NCBI GenBank assembly: GCA_964463965.1 | Contig: CAYXED010000002.1 | Location: forward strand, 186,001-250,000 | Length of the DNA stretch: 64,000 nt | Source: UBA2166 sp964463965 | GTDB taxonomy: Bacteria; Nitrospirota; Nitrospiria; Nitrospirales; UBA2166 | Reading direction: 5' to 3' | Shown: positions 36,537 through 45,327 of the stretch, piece by piece | Numbering within the stretch: the first letter of the stretch is position 1 | Layout: the number at the start of each line of letters is the position of its first letter | The notes under the pieces: model-generated | Seen by the model: only the letters and a program-made list of their open reading frames with translations | The model's database searches: none | Told to the model about the DNA's origin: nothing | Program-made: the position numbers and the translations under genes

Positions 36537-37466
36537 TTAGATAAGTACTTTCTCTATTGAGACAGCCATTCGAGTATCCCCAGGCTGTCCAAGTTCTCCA
36601 ATGGGATACGATAGGCGACCCAGAGCCAGCAGCCCTCTACGGAGTTCACGGACTCTGACGAGCATTCCAGAATTTCCTGAACCACGTACTGCTGTGACTT
36701 CTTCTGCTCTAATTCCGGCTCCGTGCCTTACGCGTGTAACTGTTGGTTCAACCACATCTATGGCAGGAAAATCATGAAGAGCGTCATCAGTACGATGTAG
36801 TGCGGCTTCTAGCTTGCGTTCATGGTGAAGTTGTTCAACATCTTCTATGCTGAGGCTGTTATTGAGCAGAAACTGACCTACTCGTTGACGCGTTAGTGTT
36901 AGCATGTGGCCTCCACACCCGAGCATGTCACCGATATCATTACAGAGAGTACGAATATAGGTTCCTTTAGAGCATGTTATGTCTAGCAGCACATCAGTGC
37001 CACAGATTTTCTTAATGCCAATATGGTCAACGTGAACTGAGCGTGCAGGACGGGGTATTGTGTGCCCATTTCTTGCGAGTTTATGCAATGCAGTGCCGTT
37101 AATTTTTACAGCCGAATACATCGGGGGTATTTGCGCTATATCTCCAGTAAATTTTTTTATTGTTGCCTTAAGTTCTAAGTCTGTAAAGTTCTGCACTGAA
37201 GACTGAGCTAGAATTTTTCCAGTTGCATCTTGGGTATCTGTGGTTATTCCAAGACGAAGTGTTGTCTGGTAATGCTTGTCGCGTGCAACCAGGTACTCAG
37301 CAACACGTGTAGCTTTTCCTATGCAAACTAATAGGACCCCTGTAGCCTCTGGATCGAGTGTTCCAGTATGCCCTATGCGCTTGATTTTGAGCAGTCCTCG
37401 AAGTTTGGCAACAACATCATGGGACGTCCAAGCACGAGGTTTGTTAATGTTTAGAATCCCATTCAT
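36537..37466 (-). CDS. truB: tRNA pseudouridine-55 synthase
   Basis: A 309-residue TruB. It has the N-terminal GILNINKPRAWTSHDVV segment and the catalytic Asp in GTLDPEATGVL; a GTYIRTLCNDIG segment and the C-terminal PUA-like domain (about 240-309) are also present. It makes pseudouridine 55 in the T arm of tRNAs. Only 3 nt separate it from rbfA. Confidence 0.95.
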   Translation of the reverse strand: MNGILNINKPRAWTSHDVVAKLRGLLKIKRIGHTGTLDPEATGVLLVCIGKATRVAEYLVARDKHYQTTLRLGITTDTQDATGKILAQSSVQNFTDLELKATIKKFTGDIAQIPPMYSAVKINGTALHKLARNGHTIPRPARSVHVDHIGIKKICGTDVLLDITCSKGTYIRTLCNDIGDMLGCGGHMLTLTRQRVGQFLLNNSLSIEDVEQLHHERKLEAALHRTDDALHDFPAIDVVEPTVTRVRHGAGIRAEEVTAVRGSGNSGMLVRVRELRRGLLALGRLSYPIGELGQPGDTRMAVSIEKVLI

Positions 37467-37469
37467 TTT

Positions 37470-37961
37470 TCAATTACCATTGACGGGTATAAGTTTTACT
37501 CTTTTTGATACGGGGGCATTCTCACTGTTCCCATCAGTGGACATGGACGGTGAAGGCGTAGGGTTTTGAGGCGAGCTTAAAGTGTCAAGAATGTTGAGTA
37601 CCTGCTGAGTTTTCGATGTATGGTCGTCGCATTGGAAGGTAATATCTGGTATTCGACGCAACCGTAGTCGACGACCAAGCTCAGAACGGATAAACCCAGA
37701 CGCTTTTCCAAGTCCTTTCAGGGTTTCTTTTGTTGTTGCTTGGTCTTCAAGGATGGTCACATAAACCCAGGCATGCCTAAAATCTGGCGTGACCGTAACC
37801 TCGGTTATTGTTGCAAAACCTATGCGTGGGTCTTTGACCTTTTTGCTTAGGATATCAGCAATCTCTGTCTTCATCGTCTCGTTTATCCGAGATATACGCT
37901 GAGAAGTTGATATAGGTTTCATTGAGTTTTTGTGTAAGCTAGTGCCTTGAGTAGTTTGCAC
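37470..37961 (-). CDS. rbfA: Ribosome-binding factor A
   Basis: A KH-like 30S maturation factor. The SQRISRINETMKTEIADIL start, DPRIGFATITEV and the LRLRRIPDITFQCDD core are typical. The C-terminal 40 residues (proline/serine-rich) are an extra tail. The frame opens at GTG 37961, but ATG 37922 (residue 14) agrees better with the family; neither has a clear ribosome site. Part of the nusA-infB operon. Confidence 0.9.
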   Translation of the reverse strand: MQTTQGTSLHKNSMKPISTSQRISRINETMKTEIADILSKKVKDPRIGFATITEVTVTPDFRHAWVYVTILEDQATTKETLKGLGKASGFIRSELGRRLRLRRIPDITFQCDDHTSKTQQVLNILDTLSSPQNPTPSPSMSTDGNSENAPVSKRVKLIPVNGN

Positions 37962-37970
37962 GTTGATAGA

Positions 37971-38252
37971 TCAGAGAAACTCCTTCTGACACTCAATAAC
38001 CTCAATATGAGGCATTTCGTAGATGAGGTTCATGGCGTTGTCTAATGCTTGATTGACAATTTGTTGCTCGTTGGCAAGACTTGCAATCCCTAATGTTGCT
38101 TTATTCCAAAGTTCGTGGTGCTCCAGCTCAGCAAAAGCCACGTTGAATTTTTTAGTTATTTTATCTCGTAACTGCATGATAGCTCTTCGCTTATCTTTGA
38201 GAGATTGGCTCTCAGGAATAATGAGCCTAATCATGTAAACTGCAATGACCAT
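37971..38252 (-). CDS. ylxP: DUF503 / YlxP-like protein
   Basis: About 93 residues. The MVIAVYMIRL start, SLKDKRRAIMQLRDKI, FNVAFAELEHHELW and the C-terminal I-E-V-I-E tail match the DUF503/YlxP family found between infB and rbfA in Firmicutes and several Gram-negative phyla. In Firmicutes the family is tied to ribosome assembly. I set the start at ATG 38252; GTG 38267 is in frame. Confidence 0.88.
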   Translation of the reverse strand: MVIAVYMIRLIIPESQSLKDKRRAIMQLRDKITKKFNVAFAELEHHELWNKATLGIASLANEQQIVNQALDNAMNLIYEMPHIEVIECQKEFL

Positions 38253-38291
38253 GGAATTTATAATCACACGATGTGGTGCTATGGGGTGTTT

Positions 38292-40799
38292 TTAGGATAG
38301 TTTAGCCGCTTCCTCCTCAACCTGAAATGCTTCAAGGACGTCACCTATCTTTAGGTCATTAAAATTTTGTACTCCAATGCCACACTCATATCCCACTGTT
38401 GCCTCACGCACGTCATCTTTAAACCGTCTTAGCGACCCAATAGTACCCTGATAAACAATAACACTGTCTCGTATGACGCGGATGCCTGCTGAGGTACGAG
38501 AAATAAGTCCCTCAGTAACATATGACCCTGCTATTGTTCCAGCTTTAGGTACGGTGAAGACTTTTCTGACTTCTGCACGGCCCATTACATTTTCTTTTAA
38601 TACGGGTGAGAGCAAGCCTTGCATGGCGGACTTCACATCATTGATTGCATCATAAATGATGCTATATCCTCTAATATCAACATTTTCACGTTCTGCAACT
38701 TTTATGGCTTTTGGTTCCGGGCGTATGTTGAAGCCGATGATGATTGCATTTGATGCTGATGCTAGGAGTACATCAGTTTCGGTGATCCCACCAATACCGC
38801 TGTGGATGATATTGGGGCGTACAGCTGATGTGTCAATTTTTTCCAATGCCTCTGCTAGAGCCTCAGTAGTTCCCTGTGCGTCGGCTTTGATTACAAGGTT
38901 TAGTTCCTTTACGGCGCCATCTTGTATCTTTGTGTAAAGGTCGTCTAGGGTGAGCCGTTGTGACCTATTTAATTCCTTTGTTCGTATTTTGTCTTGTCGG
39001 GTTTTTGCTATTTCTCGTGCGACACGTTCGTCTTTCACTGCCATGAAAACGTCGCCAGATTGAGGTACTGCAGGAATGCCTACAACTTCGGCTGGCATCG
39101 ATGGTGTTACCTCGTCTATTTTTCGGCTGTCTTCGTTAAGCAGTGCGCGCACACGACCACTATGGGCGCCAACCAGAAATGCATCACCAATTCTCAATGT
39201 CCCTGTTTGGACCAGCACCGTTGCAATGGGGCCTCGTCCCCGGTCAAGTCGTGATTCGATTACCACTCCTTTTGCTAAGCGCTTAGGGTTTGCCCTCAAC
39301 TCTAAAATTTCAGCTTGCAAGAGAATAAGCTCTAGAAGACTCTCAATTCCAGTTCCATCCTTGGCGGATATTTCTGCGTATATTGTTTGTCCTCCCCAGT
39401 CTTCAGGAATAAGTTCTTGTTCTGCTAGGACGGTTTTGATTCGTTCTGGGTTGGCATCAGGCTGATCAATCTTATTGATGACTACAATAATTGGAATCTC
39501 TGCGGCTTTTGCATGATTAATGGCCTCAAGTGTTTGGGACATTACTCCGTCGTCAGCAGCAACTATAAGTAGAACGAGATCTGCAACTTTGCTTCCACGA
39601 GCACGTATTGCTGTAAATGCCTCGTGCCCTGGAGTATCTAGGAAACAGAGTGACTTATTCCCAAGTTTTGTTGTATACGCCCCTATATGCTGAGTGATTC
39701 CTCCAGCTTCGCCATCGATCACCTTGGTTTTTCTTATCGCATCGAGTAACGAGGTTTTGCCATGGTCTACGTGTCCCATAATTGTGATCACAGGTGGACG
39801 CGGGAGAAGGCTTTCTGGGGAATCATCTGGGTCTTGTAGGAGCTCCTCCCTCGGCTGTTCTGTCGTGACTTCGACCTTCAATCCAAAGAGATCTGCAATA
39901 AGAATTGCTGCATCAGGGTCGATAGGTTGATTCAGCGTTAGCATTACGCCTGATTCCATGAGTTTGCGAATCACATCAGTCGGTTTTTGGCCTATGGCTT
40001 CAGCATAGCTTTTTACACTGAGTCCATCAGGGAGCTTGATCGTTTTTTTTCGGGGTCGCGTAACGTCAGTTGAATGGGTGGGAGATGAGGGGCGAGTTCG
40101 TTCTTCACGGCGCAGTGACGGAAGTGCTCGAAGGTCTTTCCAACGTGTAGCGTCTTCGCGTGTATCAGGTTTTTTAATCTTTTCTGATGGTATGGGGGGA
40201 GGAGTGAGTTTTTTCTCACGACTCTTAGCTGGTGGTGAAATAGGGGTTGCTACTTTTGTATCGTCTTGGCCTGGGATCTTTTCCTCTGGAGGTGTAGCTG
40301 TTAATGGTGGAGTGGAAGAGGTAAGAGAAGGCTGCTCAAGATCGGCTGAGAAAGAGTCTTCTAGTGGTGTGTCCTCAACTGGCGGTGTTTCAATGGTTTG
40401 CTTCGTTCCTGGTGGGGAAGAAAAAGCTTTCTCCTCCTCCACGAGATGGGGTTGAGTTTGTGGTGGGTGGGAGACTATAGCCTTAGGTAGTGGATTGGAG
40501 GTTTGCTCTTGCTGTGTGTCTGGTTGTGAGGGCGATGGAGTATCATGTTTTCGCCGTTTCACAAGTATTCGTTTTTTTTCTTCAGTTTTTTGAGTTTGAA
40601 TCACAGGTTTCAATTTTGGTTGTCGCGATGATTTCTTTATGGGAGTGGGGTTTGTGGGAGCCTGTTTGAGGAGAAGTTGCTCAGTAGCTTCATCCACAGA
40701 GCTCATGTGGGTAAGCCCGGTTTTACCAAGCTTGTTCAATTTTAGGATTAGCTCTTTGCTCGTTATGCTAAGGTTTTTTGCAAGTTCAAATACACGCAT
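38292..40799 (-). CDS. infB: Translation initiation factor IF-2
   Basis: An 835-residue GTPase that brings fMet-tRNA to the 30S subunit. The N-terminal IF2_N motif (about 1-50) is followed by a long low-complexity Pro/Lys/Glu linker to about residue 230. Then comes the G domain with GHVDHGKTSLL, DTPGHE and NKID motifs, and domains II-IV to the end. Start ATG 40799. It lies 37 nt after nusA. Confidence 0.97.
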   Translation of the reverse strand: MRVFELAKNLSITSKELILKLNKLGKTGLTHMSSVDEATEQLLLKQAPTNPTPIKKSSRQPKLKPVIQTQKTEEKKRILVKRRKHDTPSPSQPDTQQEQTSNPLPKAIVSHPPQTQPHLVEEEKAFSSPPGTKQTIETPPVEDTPLEDSFSADLEQPSLTSSTPPLTATPPEEKIPGQDDTKVATPISPPAKSREKKLTPPPIPSEKIKKPDTREDATRWKDLRALPSLRREERTRPSSPTHSTDVTRPRKKTIKLPDGLSVKSYAEAIGQKPTDVIRKLMESGVMLTLNQPIDPDAAILIADLFGLKVEVTTEQPREELLQDPDDSPESLLPRPPVITIMGHVDHGKTSLLDAIRKTKVIDGEAGGITQHIGAYTTKLGNKSLCFLDTPGHEAFTAIRARGSKVADLVLLIVAADDGVMSQTLEAINHAKAAEIPIIVVINKIDQPDANPERIKTVLAEQELIPEDWGGQTIYAEISAKDGTGIESLLELILLQAEILELRANPKRLAKGVVIESRLDRGRGPIATVLVQTGTLRIGDAFLVGAHSGRVRALLNEDSRKIDEVTPSMPAEVVGIPAVPQSGDVFMAVKDERVAREIAKTRQDKIRTKELNRSQRLTLDDLYTKIQDGAVKELNLVIKADAQGTTEALAEALEKIDTSAVRPNIIHSGIGGITETDVLLASASNAIIIGFNIRPEPKAIKVAERENVDIRGYSIIYDAINDVKSAMQGLLSPVLKENVMGRAEVRKVFTVPKAGTIAGSYVTEGLISRTSAGIRVIRDSVIVYQGTIGSLRRFKDDVREATVGYECGIGVQNFNDLKIGDVLEAFQVEEEAAKLS

Positions 40800-40836
40800 T
40801 GGGTGATTCCAGGTCAGTTATGCTTATGCCAAAATT

Positions 40837-42090
40837 TCATCTTGCTTCTTGACCGCTTCCTTCAACGTCGATGTCCTGTGGCTGATCGTGTTTTGTTGTT
40901 GTCATGGTTTCTGTGGCACCATCGATATTGGTAGAGGAGGCTTGTTCCTCATCTGACACTATTGGGGAGTCTGTCTCTTCAGTTGGATCGGTGCTGGAGG
41001 TGGTAGCTCCCAAAAGGTTTCCTCCTCCCGGTACTTGTTCCCTCTCAATCTTTTCTTTTTCGTATTCACTTAACCCGATAATATCGATTTTCCATCCTGT
41101 GAGCTTAGCTGCTAAGCGGACATTTTGGCCATTTTTCCCAATTGCAAGGGATAATTGTTGATCAGAAACGACAACCAGTGCAGATTTTTTCTCTTCATCT
41201 ATCCCGACTTTTTCTATTGCCGTTGGATTGAGAGCTTCAGCAATAAATATTCTGGGATCTGAAGTCCAAGTGATGATGTCAATCTTTTCGCCGCGGAGTT
41301 CTCTGACTATAGCTTGAACGCGGGACCCTTTAACCCCAACGCATGCGCCGACGGGGTCAACAGCTCGATCATGTGATATCACGGCGATTTTTGTTCTATC
41401 GCCAGGTTCTCGTACTAAACCCTTGATTTCAACAATCTTCTCTGAAACTTCTGGGACCTCAAGTTCAAACAGTTTAGCCACGAAGTTAGTGTGGGCTCTA
41501 GATAGGATAACTTGAACATCTTTCGGGGTTCGTTTGACTTGGTAGAGATAGGCCTTAATGCGGTCTCCTCTCCTGTATGTTTCCCTAGGTATTTGTTCAG
41601 AGAGAGGTAGTATGGCCTCGGTTTTTCCCAAGTCAATCACGTAATTTCTTCGGTCCTGCCCAAGGATGATTCCATTGACAAGGCCTCCCTGGCGAGCTGA
41701 GTAATCACGCTGGATTACCTCCCATTCCGCTTCACGAACTTTCTGAAAGATAATCTGTTTTGCTGTTTGTGCGGCGATGCGCCCAAAATCTTCAACCTCA
41801 ATTAAGGATCCTATCTCATCTCCCATTTCAGCTTCACTATCAACTTTCTGTGCTTCTTCAAGGAGAATTTCTGATCTTGGGTTGACCACTCTGTCCACAA
41901 TTGTCTTCAGGGAAATTACTTCAATTGCTCCGGTCGTAGGGTCAATGGTGACTTGGATGTTTTCCGCCAAACCATATCGTTTTTTTGCGGCACTTACTAG
42001 TGCAGATTCGACGGCAGATATGATTTGCCCGCTATTAATCCCTTTTTCTCTACCTATTTGTTCTATGACTGTGATGAGTTCTCGGCTCAC
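40837..42090 (-). CDS. nusA: Transcription termination/antitermination protein NusA
   Basis: A 417-residue NusA. The N-terminal RNA-polymerase-binding domain (1-130), the S1 domain (about 135-200) and two KH domains (VGACVGVKGSRVQAI and LAIGKNGQNVRLA) are present. The acidic tail after about 350 replaces the repeats of E. coli. The start is GTG. It is the first gene of the operon here; the usual upstream rimP is absent, and ylxR is missing between nusA and infB. Confidence 0.96.
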   Translation of the reverse strand: MSRELITVIEQIGREKGINSGQIISAVESALVSAAKKRYGLAENIQVTIDPTTGAIEVISLKTIVDRVVNPRSEILLEEAQKVDSEAEMGDEIGSLIEVEDFGRIAAQTAKQIIFQKVREAEWEVIQRDYSARQGGLVNGIILGQDRRNYVIDLGKTEAILPLSEQIPRETYRRGDRIKAYLYQVKRTPKDVQVILSRAHTNFVAKLFELEVPEVSEKIVEIKGLVREPGDRTKIAVISHDRAVDPVGACVGVKGSRVQAIVRELRGEKIDIITWTSDPRIFIAEALNPTAIEKVGIDEEKKSALVVVSDQQLSLAIGKNGQNVRLAAKLTGWKIDIIGLSEYEKEKIEREQVPGGGNLLGATTSSTDPTEETDSPIVSDEEQASSTNIDGATETMTTTKHDQPQDIDVEGSGQEAR

Positions 42091-42155
42091 GATGCGTCCT
42101 ATAGCTGGTAAATCACATTTAATATTAACGTCTTATGATAAAAAGACGCCGCTTT

Positions 42156-42168
42156 AGGGAGGTACACT
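42156..42168. repeat. 13-bp direct repeat, copy near nusA
   Basis: AGGGAGGTACACT occurs here, 66 bp before the nusA start codon, and again at 42512-42524 inside the promoter spacer of the minus-strand unit. An identical 13-mer twice within 360 bp suggests a shared regulatory element or an old duplication. Confidence 0.7.
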
Positions 42169-42184
42169 GACGGGCCCACCCTCC

Positions 42185-42205
42185 CCCCTCAAACGCTTTG
42201 AGGGG
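42185..42205 (-). terminator. GC-rich hairpin between RNA unit and nusA
   Basis: CCCCTCAAA and TTTGAGGGG form a perfect 9-bp stem with a 3-nt loop, and longer flanks (42169-42210) extend it imperfectly. There is no T run on the minus strand, so it may be a leader structure of nusA or a second terminator. Confidence 0.45.
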
Positions 42206-42219
42206 ACCCGTATTGCTAC

Positions 42220-42244
42220 AAAAAAAAAGGGCATGTGCCCTTTT
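42220..42244 (-). terminator. Rho-independent terminator of minus-strand RNA unit
   Basis: AAAAGGGC and GCCCTTTT form a perfect 8-bp stem around a 4-nt loop. On the minus strand nine T residues follow (rc of A 42220-42228). This is a strong intrinsic terminator for transcription coming from about 42493. Confidence 0.85.
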
Positions 42245-42493
42245 ACGCCCTTGAGTTTACGATATTCATGGGCAGAAAACAAGTCTTGGGGGCCCTTATA
42301 TGTTTGATAGGGCGTCCCAAATAACCTGCATCCATAGGCATTGGAACCATTGACAGATGGGCTTCCCGGTTCATATAGTGCTGGCAGTCCTGCGCTTGGA
42401 GTTTTCATGCGTGTTTTTTGCATTTTGTCACGCATGGCTGGTGGGACCAAAAGGCCCTGTTCTACTTGAAATTTTGTGTGGGTCTTTTTCTTT
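42220..42493 (-). ncRNA. Candidate structured non-coding RNA of about 270 nt
   Basis: A promoter (42500-42528) and a strong terminator (42220-42244) frame a transcript of about 274 nt. It contains further hairpins: GGGCC/GGTCC near its 5' end, and CATGCGTG/CACGCATG with a 15-nt loop around 42405-42440. A frame on this strand has no stop for 124 codons, but it runs through the terminator and opens before the promoter, so I do not call it a gene. I could not match the sequence to tmRNA, RNase P RNA or a known riboswitch; a 6S-type RNA is possible but unproven. Confidence 0.5.
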
Positions 42494-42499
42494 GTTGCG

Positions 42500-42528
42500 A
42501 TTATCAAGATGAGGGAGGTACACTTCAA
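42500..42528 (-). promoter_or_regulatory. Sigma-70-type promoter for minus-strand RNA unit
   Basis: Minus strand: TTGAAG (42523-42528), a 17-bp spacer and GATAAT (42500-42505). The -10 matches 5 of 6, the -35 matches 4 of 6. The 13-bp repeat copy overlaps the spacer and the end of the -35. Confidence 0.6.
42512..42524. repeat. 13-bp direct repeat, copy near oxidoreductase operon
   Basis: Second copy of AGGGAGGTACACT. On the plus strand its AGGGAGG lies 13 nt before ATG 42532; on the minus strand it lies within a promoter. Confidence 0.7.
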
Positions 42529-42531
42529 AGT

Positions 42532-43152
42532 ATGAACCGGTTTGACCGCGGACGGTATCGAGTTTTACCTGGTCCAGAGGAATTTCTCCCACCTTCTGCC
42601 GCTTCTATGGGGATTAGGCTTCCTGATCCTGGAGAAGGGCATATCGAGGGTAGGATTGTTCCGGAGGAGGAGGCGATGGAACGTGCTGCAGAGGTTTTTC
42701 TTTCTGCCAAAGTCCCTACGATTTTCCCTGGCCCTCTAGTCCTATGGAAATGGAACGAAAAAGCCGCAAAAAAAGCTACAGCTATTCAGCATCTCTATGA
42801 CACCATTCGCAGCTCTGTTTCGAATGGGGCGCAGCCGATGATTATCCCAATGGCCGATTATCGTCCCAAATATCCTAAGATTAACCCGGAGGTTGAAATT
42901 AACCCGAATCATCCAAACCTCACCATCTGGCATAATAAGATAGACGCATGCATGTTTGTTGGGGTGCATTGTCACCAGGCTAATTTGTCGCTGAAGATTA
43001 TCCGTGGAGGAACGGACTGTTTTACGGTTGCAATGTGCGCGCAAGCTGGACATGAGGATGCTAACCTGTCATTTAGGGACGCGTCACCTGAGAAGATAAT
43101 GAACTTTGCTAGCTGGATAGAAAAACTAAAAGGGAAAGTGAAAGTGAAGTAG
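42532..43152 (+). CDS. 2-oxoacid:ferredoxin oxidoreductase accessory subunit
   Basis: A 206-residue protein. It has an N-terminal YRVLPGPEEFLPP segment, PTIFPGPLVLWKWNEKA, PNHPNLTIWHNKIDACMFVG and GTDCFTVAMCAQAGHE. Proteins of this kind (often labelled CO-dehydrogenase beta-like) accompany the five-subunit pyruvate or 2-oxoglutarate:ferredoxin oxidoreductases of Hydrogenobacter and Nitrospira. It heads the operon for the catalytic subunits. No iron-sulfur motif is seen; the CHCH-like Cys/His pairs may bind metal. Start ATG 42532 was chosen over an upstream extension. Confidence 0.72.
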   Translation: MNRFDRGRYRVLPGPEEFLPPSAASMGIRLPDPGEGHIEGRIVPEEEAMERAAEVFLSAKVPTIFPGPLVLWKWNEKAAKKATAIQHLYDTIRSSVSNGAQPMIIPMADYRPKYPKINPEVEINPNHPNLTIWHNKIDACMFVGVHCHQANLSLKIIRGGTDCFTVAMCAQAGHEDANLSFRDASPEKIMNFASWIEKLKGKVKVK

Positions 43153-43191
43153 CTCAGTAGGGGCTACTGATCACACGTGAAGGAGGAGGAT

Positions 43192-44394
43192 ATGGCGAGC
43201 GAACCTCTTATTGGGACCAAGAATAAAAAAGGGCAGGTAATTACAGATACCAATCATCTGTTCTTTGAGGCTCCGCGTACCTCTCACTTCTTGACTGGAA
43301 GTGAGATTATTAAAGAGGCTATTAAACGTTCGAGCTGTGATATGTCAGTTGCTTATCCTATTACGCCTCAGAGTGAAGCGGCAGCATTGATTGGAGAACT
43401 ATTTGCTGAGGGGTATGTGGACATTTATTCGCGTGGAGCTAGTGAGTTTGATGTTATGTCGATATGCGCTGGTGGCTCCTTTGGGGGTTCTCGTTGTTTT
43501 ACCACCACCGCTGGTCCAGGCACGCTTCGTGCGATGGAAAACTTTCCGATGTGGGCAGGGTCTCGTTTGCCCATTCAGGTCTGTATTACATGCCGTGGAG
43601 TGAACTCCCCATTAAGCATCCAGCCGGATACGCTTGAATTGTATTATATGCTTGAGACTGGCTGTTTGCTTTGGCACGCAGAGACCGCTCAAGATCTTTT
43701 CGATTTTATCATGAAAGGGTTTATCGTGGCCGAGCAGCCTGATGTGCATTTGCCTATTGCAGTTGCGTGTGATGGCTTTTTTGTTACCCATACCAAGGAT
43801 GTTGTTTTAATGACTCCAGATGATATGTGTCTTCCACGCTATGACCCATATCGGTCACCAGTGCCGTGTATGGACATGGAGTGCCCTCCTGTTCGGATGA
43901 TGAGGGACCCATTTGTGATGAAGAGTAATTACATTAGTTACGCGACTCATGCTTCATGGCAGCAAGAGGTGCGAGCGGCCATTGAACGATCACGGAAACA
44001 TAGTGAGGCACTTCTCGGTGGATTAGTGGATGTTGAGAATGGTGATGCTGAGATTTTGCTTGTCTCTTCGGGGACTGCAGTTTCGCAAAGCAGAGAAGCT
44101 ATTACGCTTATGAAGGAAGAGGGTTTTGATGTCGGATTGGTGAAGATTAAAACCTTAAGGCCGTTTCCGGCAGAAGAGATTAAAGTAGCGACCCGTAATG
44201 CCAAGAGAATTTTTGTTCCAGAGTTTAATGTTGCTGGATGGATGGCGAGAGAGATTAAGGCTGTTGTTGAGGACAATCATCGTGTTGTTGCTGGCCCTCA
44301 TGTGGGCGGAGGAATGACTATGCCTCCAGAAATTATTATGGAACGTATTCTGAGGACGCTTAAGGCTGACAAGGAGGAATTTGCTCATGTCTAG
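43192..44394 (+). CDS. 2-oxoacid:ferredoxin oxidoreductase, alpha subunit
   Basis: A 400-residue subunit carrying the PYR-type domain: YPITPQSEAA near the start, GGSFGGSRCFTTTAGPG, then the C-terminal transketolase-like domain with GLVKIKTLRPFP. It works with beta and gamma subunits to oxidise, or in the reductive TCA cycle to make, pyruvate or 2-oxoglutarate through ferredoxin. ATG 43192 was chosen because AAGGAGGAGG lies just upstream. It overlaps the beta-subunit gene by 8 nt. Confidence 0.9.
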   Translation: MASEPLIGTKNKKGQVITDTNHLFFEAPRTSHFLTGSEIIKEAIKRSSCDMSVAYPITPQSEAAALIGELFAEGYVDIYSRGASEFDVMSICAGGSFGGSRCFTTTAGPGTLRAMENFPMWAGSRLPIQVCITCRGVNSPLSIQPDTLELYYMLETGCLLWHAETAQDLFDFIMKGFIVAEQPDVHLPIAVACDGFFVTHTKDVVLMTPDDMCLPRYDPYRSPVPCMDMECPPVRMMRDPFVMKSNYISYATHASWQQEVRAAIERSRKHSEALLGGLVDVENGDAEILLVSSGTAVSQSREAITLMKEEGFDVGLVKIKTLRPFPAEEIKVATRNAKRIFVPEFNVAGWMAREIKAVVEDNHRVVAGPHVGGGMTMPPEIIMERILRTLKADKEEFAHV

Positions 44395-45298
44395 AGAACG
44401 AATCCAGATATCTCCAGAGTTTAGAGATATTATGCCCCCTGAGTATCGTGATCTTGTTGATGATGCAACCTGGGGAAAAGAAGGTCGAGGCTGGAAGGAT
44501 GTGGGCGTTAACAAGGAGTTGATTGAGGAACACTCATTGTGTGCTGGATGTCCAGAGTCTATGGCTTTTCGCTATATTTTAGCCGCATTGCCCAACCCGG
44601 AAGATACGGTGATGGTGGGCTCAACGGGTTGTACAAGTTTGGTATTTCCTCATGTTGCCGTTCATAATATCCATTCTTTGTTTGGAAATCAGAATGCAAT
44701 CGCAAGCGGACTTAAAAGGTCTCTCGCATCTCGTTTTCCTGATCAGGTGAAGGATGTGGTCGTTTTAGCGGGCGATGGTGCGACGGTTGATATTGGTTTA
44801 GATTACACCCTTCAGTCGTGGTTTAGGCAGGAGAAGTTTACAACCATTTGTTTTGACAACGAACTTTATGCCAACACTGGAGGACAGGAAAGTGGCTTGA
44901 TGCAAAAAGGTTTTGTGGCCAAAATGGCTCCAATTGGTAAGCAATTTGAAAAGGTTCGTTTGCCTGAGATTGCTCAAGAGTCTGGATGTCACTATGTAGT
45001 CAATTGTACGGTGAGTAAGCCAAATCTTGTCGAGCGTGTTGTCAGAAATGCCGTACACGTAGCTAGGGAAATAGGACCTACTTATCTGCAGATGTATACG
45101 CCATGTATTCTTGAGATTGGCAAGCAGAGTATGGAGGGGTTGCAGGAGATGCGCGACTCTGAAAAGCCTGGTCTTCGGTTTGCCTATAAAGAGTATATGT
45201 CTCCCGAAGCAAAGGAACTGATTACTGAGATGACTGCAAAGGAAAAAGAGCGGAAAGCTGCCGCGAAGGCTGCGTTAACTCAGTCATCGACTGCGTAA
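44387..45298 (+). CDS. 2-oxoacid:ferredoxin oxidoreductase, beta subunit
   Basis: A 303-residue thiamine-diphosphate subunit. It has CAGCPESM with the CxxC, a further Cys in GSTGCTSL, and the TPP motif starting GDGATVDIGLD and ending in N of YANTGGQ. The start is ATG 44387 with AAGGAGG upstream; a TTG at 44381 is in frame. Substrate (pyruvate or 2-oxoglutarate) cannot be told from sequence. Confidence 0.9.
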   Translation: MSRERIQISPEFRDIMPPEYRDLVDDATWGKEGRGWKDVGVNKELIEEHSLCAGCPESMAFRYILAALPNPEDTVMVGSTGCTSLVFPHVAVHNIHSLFGNQNAIASGLKRSLASRFPDQVKDVVVLAGDGATVDIGLDYTLQSWFRQEKFTTICFDNELYANTGGQESGLMQKGFVAKMAPIGKQFEKVRLPEIAQESGCHYVVNCTVSKPNLVERVVRNAVHVAREIGPTYLQMYTPCILEIGKQSMEGLQEMRDSEKPGLRFAYKEYMSPEAKELITEMTAKEKERKAAAKAALTQSSTA

Positions 45299-45327
45299 GG
45301 CTGCTGAAGTTTAAGGGGAGAGAAGGT

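Noticed and set aside
39076..40455. Plus-strand open frames across infB (39076-39465 and 40036-40455)
   Set aside because: They are shadows of infB with no ribosome sites and low-complexity content mirroring the infB linker.
42156..42524. 13-bp repeats as target-site duplication of a mobile element
   Set aside because: The enclosed 343 bp has no terminal inverted repeats and no transposase; 13 bp is an unlikely duplication length.
42154..42528. 124-codon open frame on the minus strand between nusA and the oxidoreductase operon
   Set aside because: It needs a TTG start inside a promoter, has no ribosome site and runs through a strong terminator; a transcript without this protein fits better.
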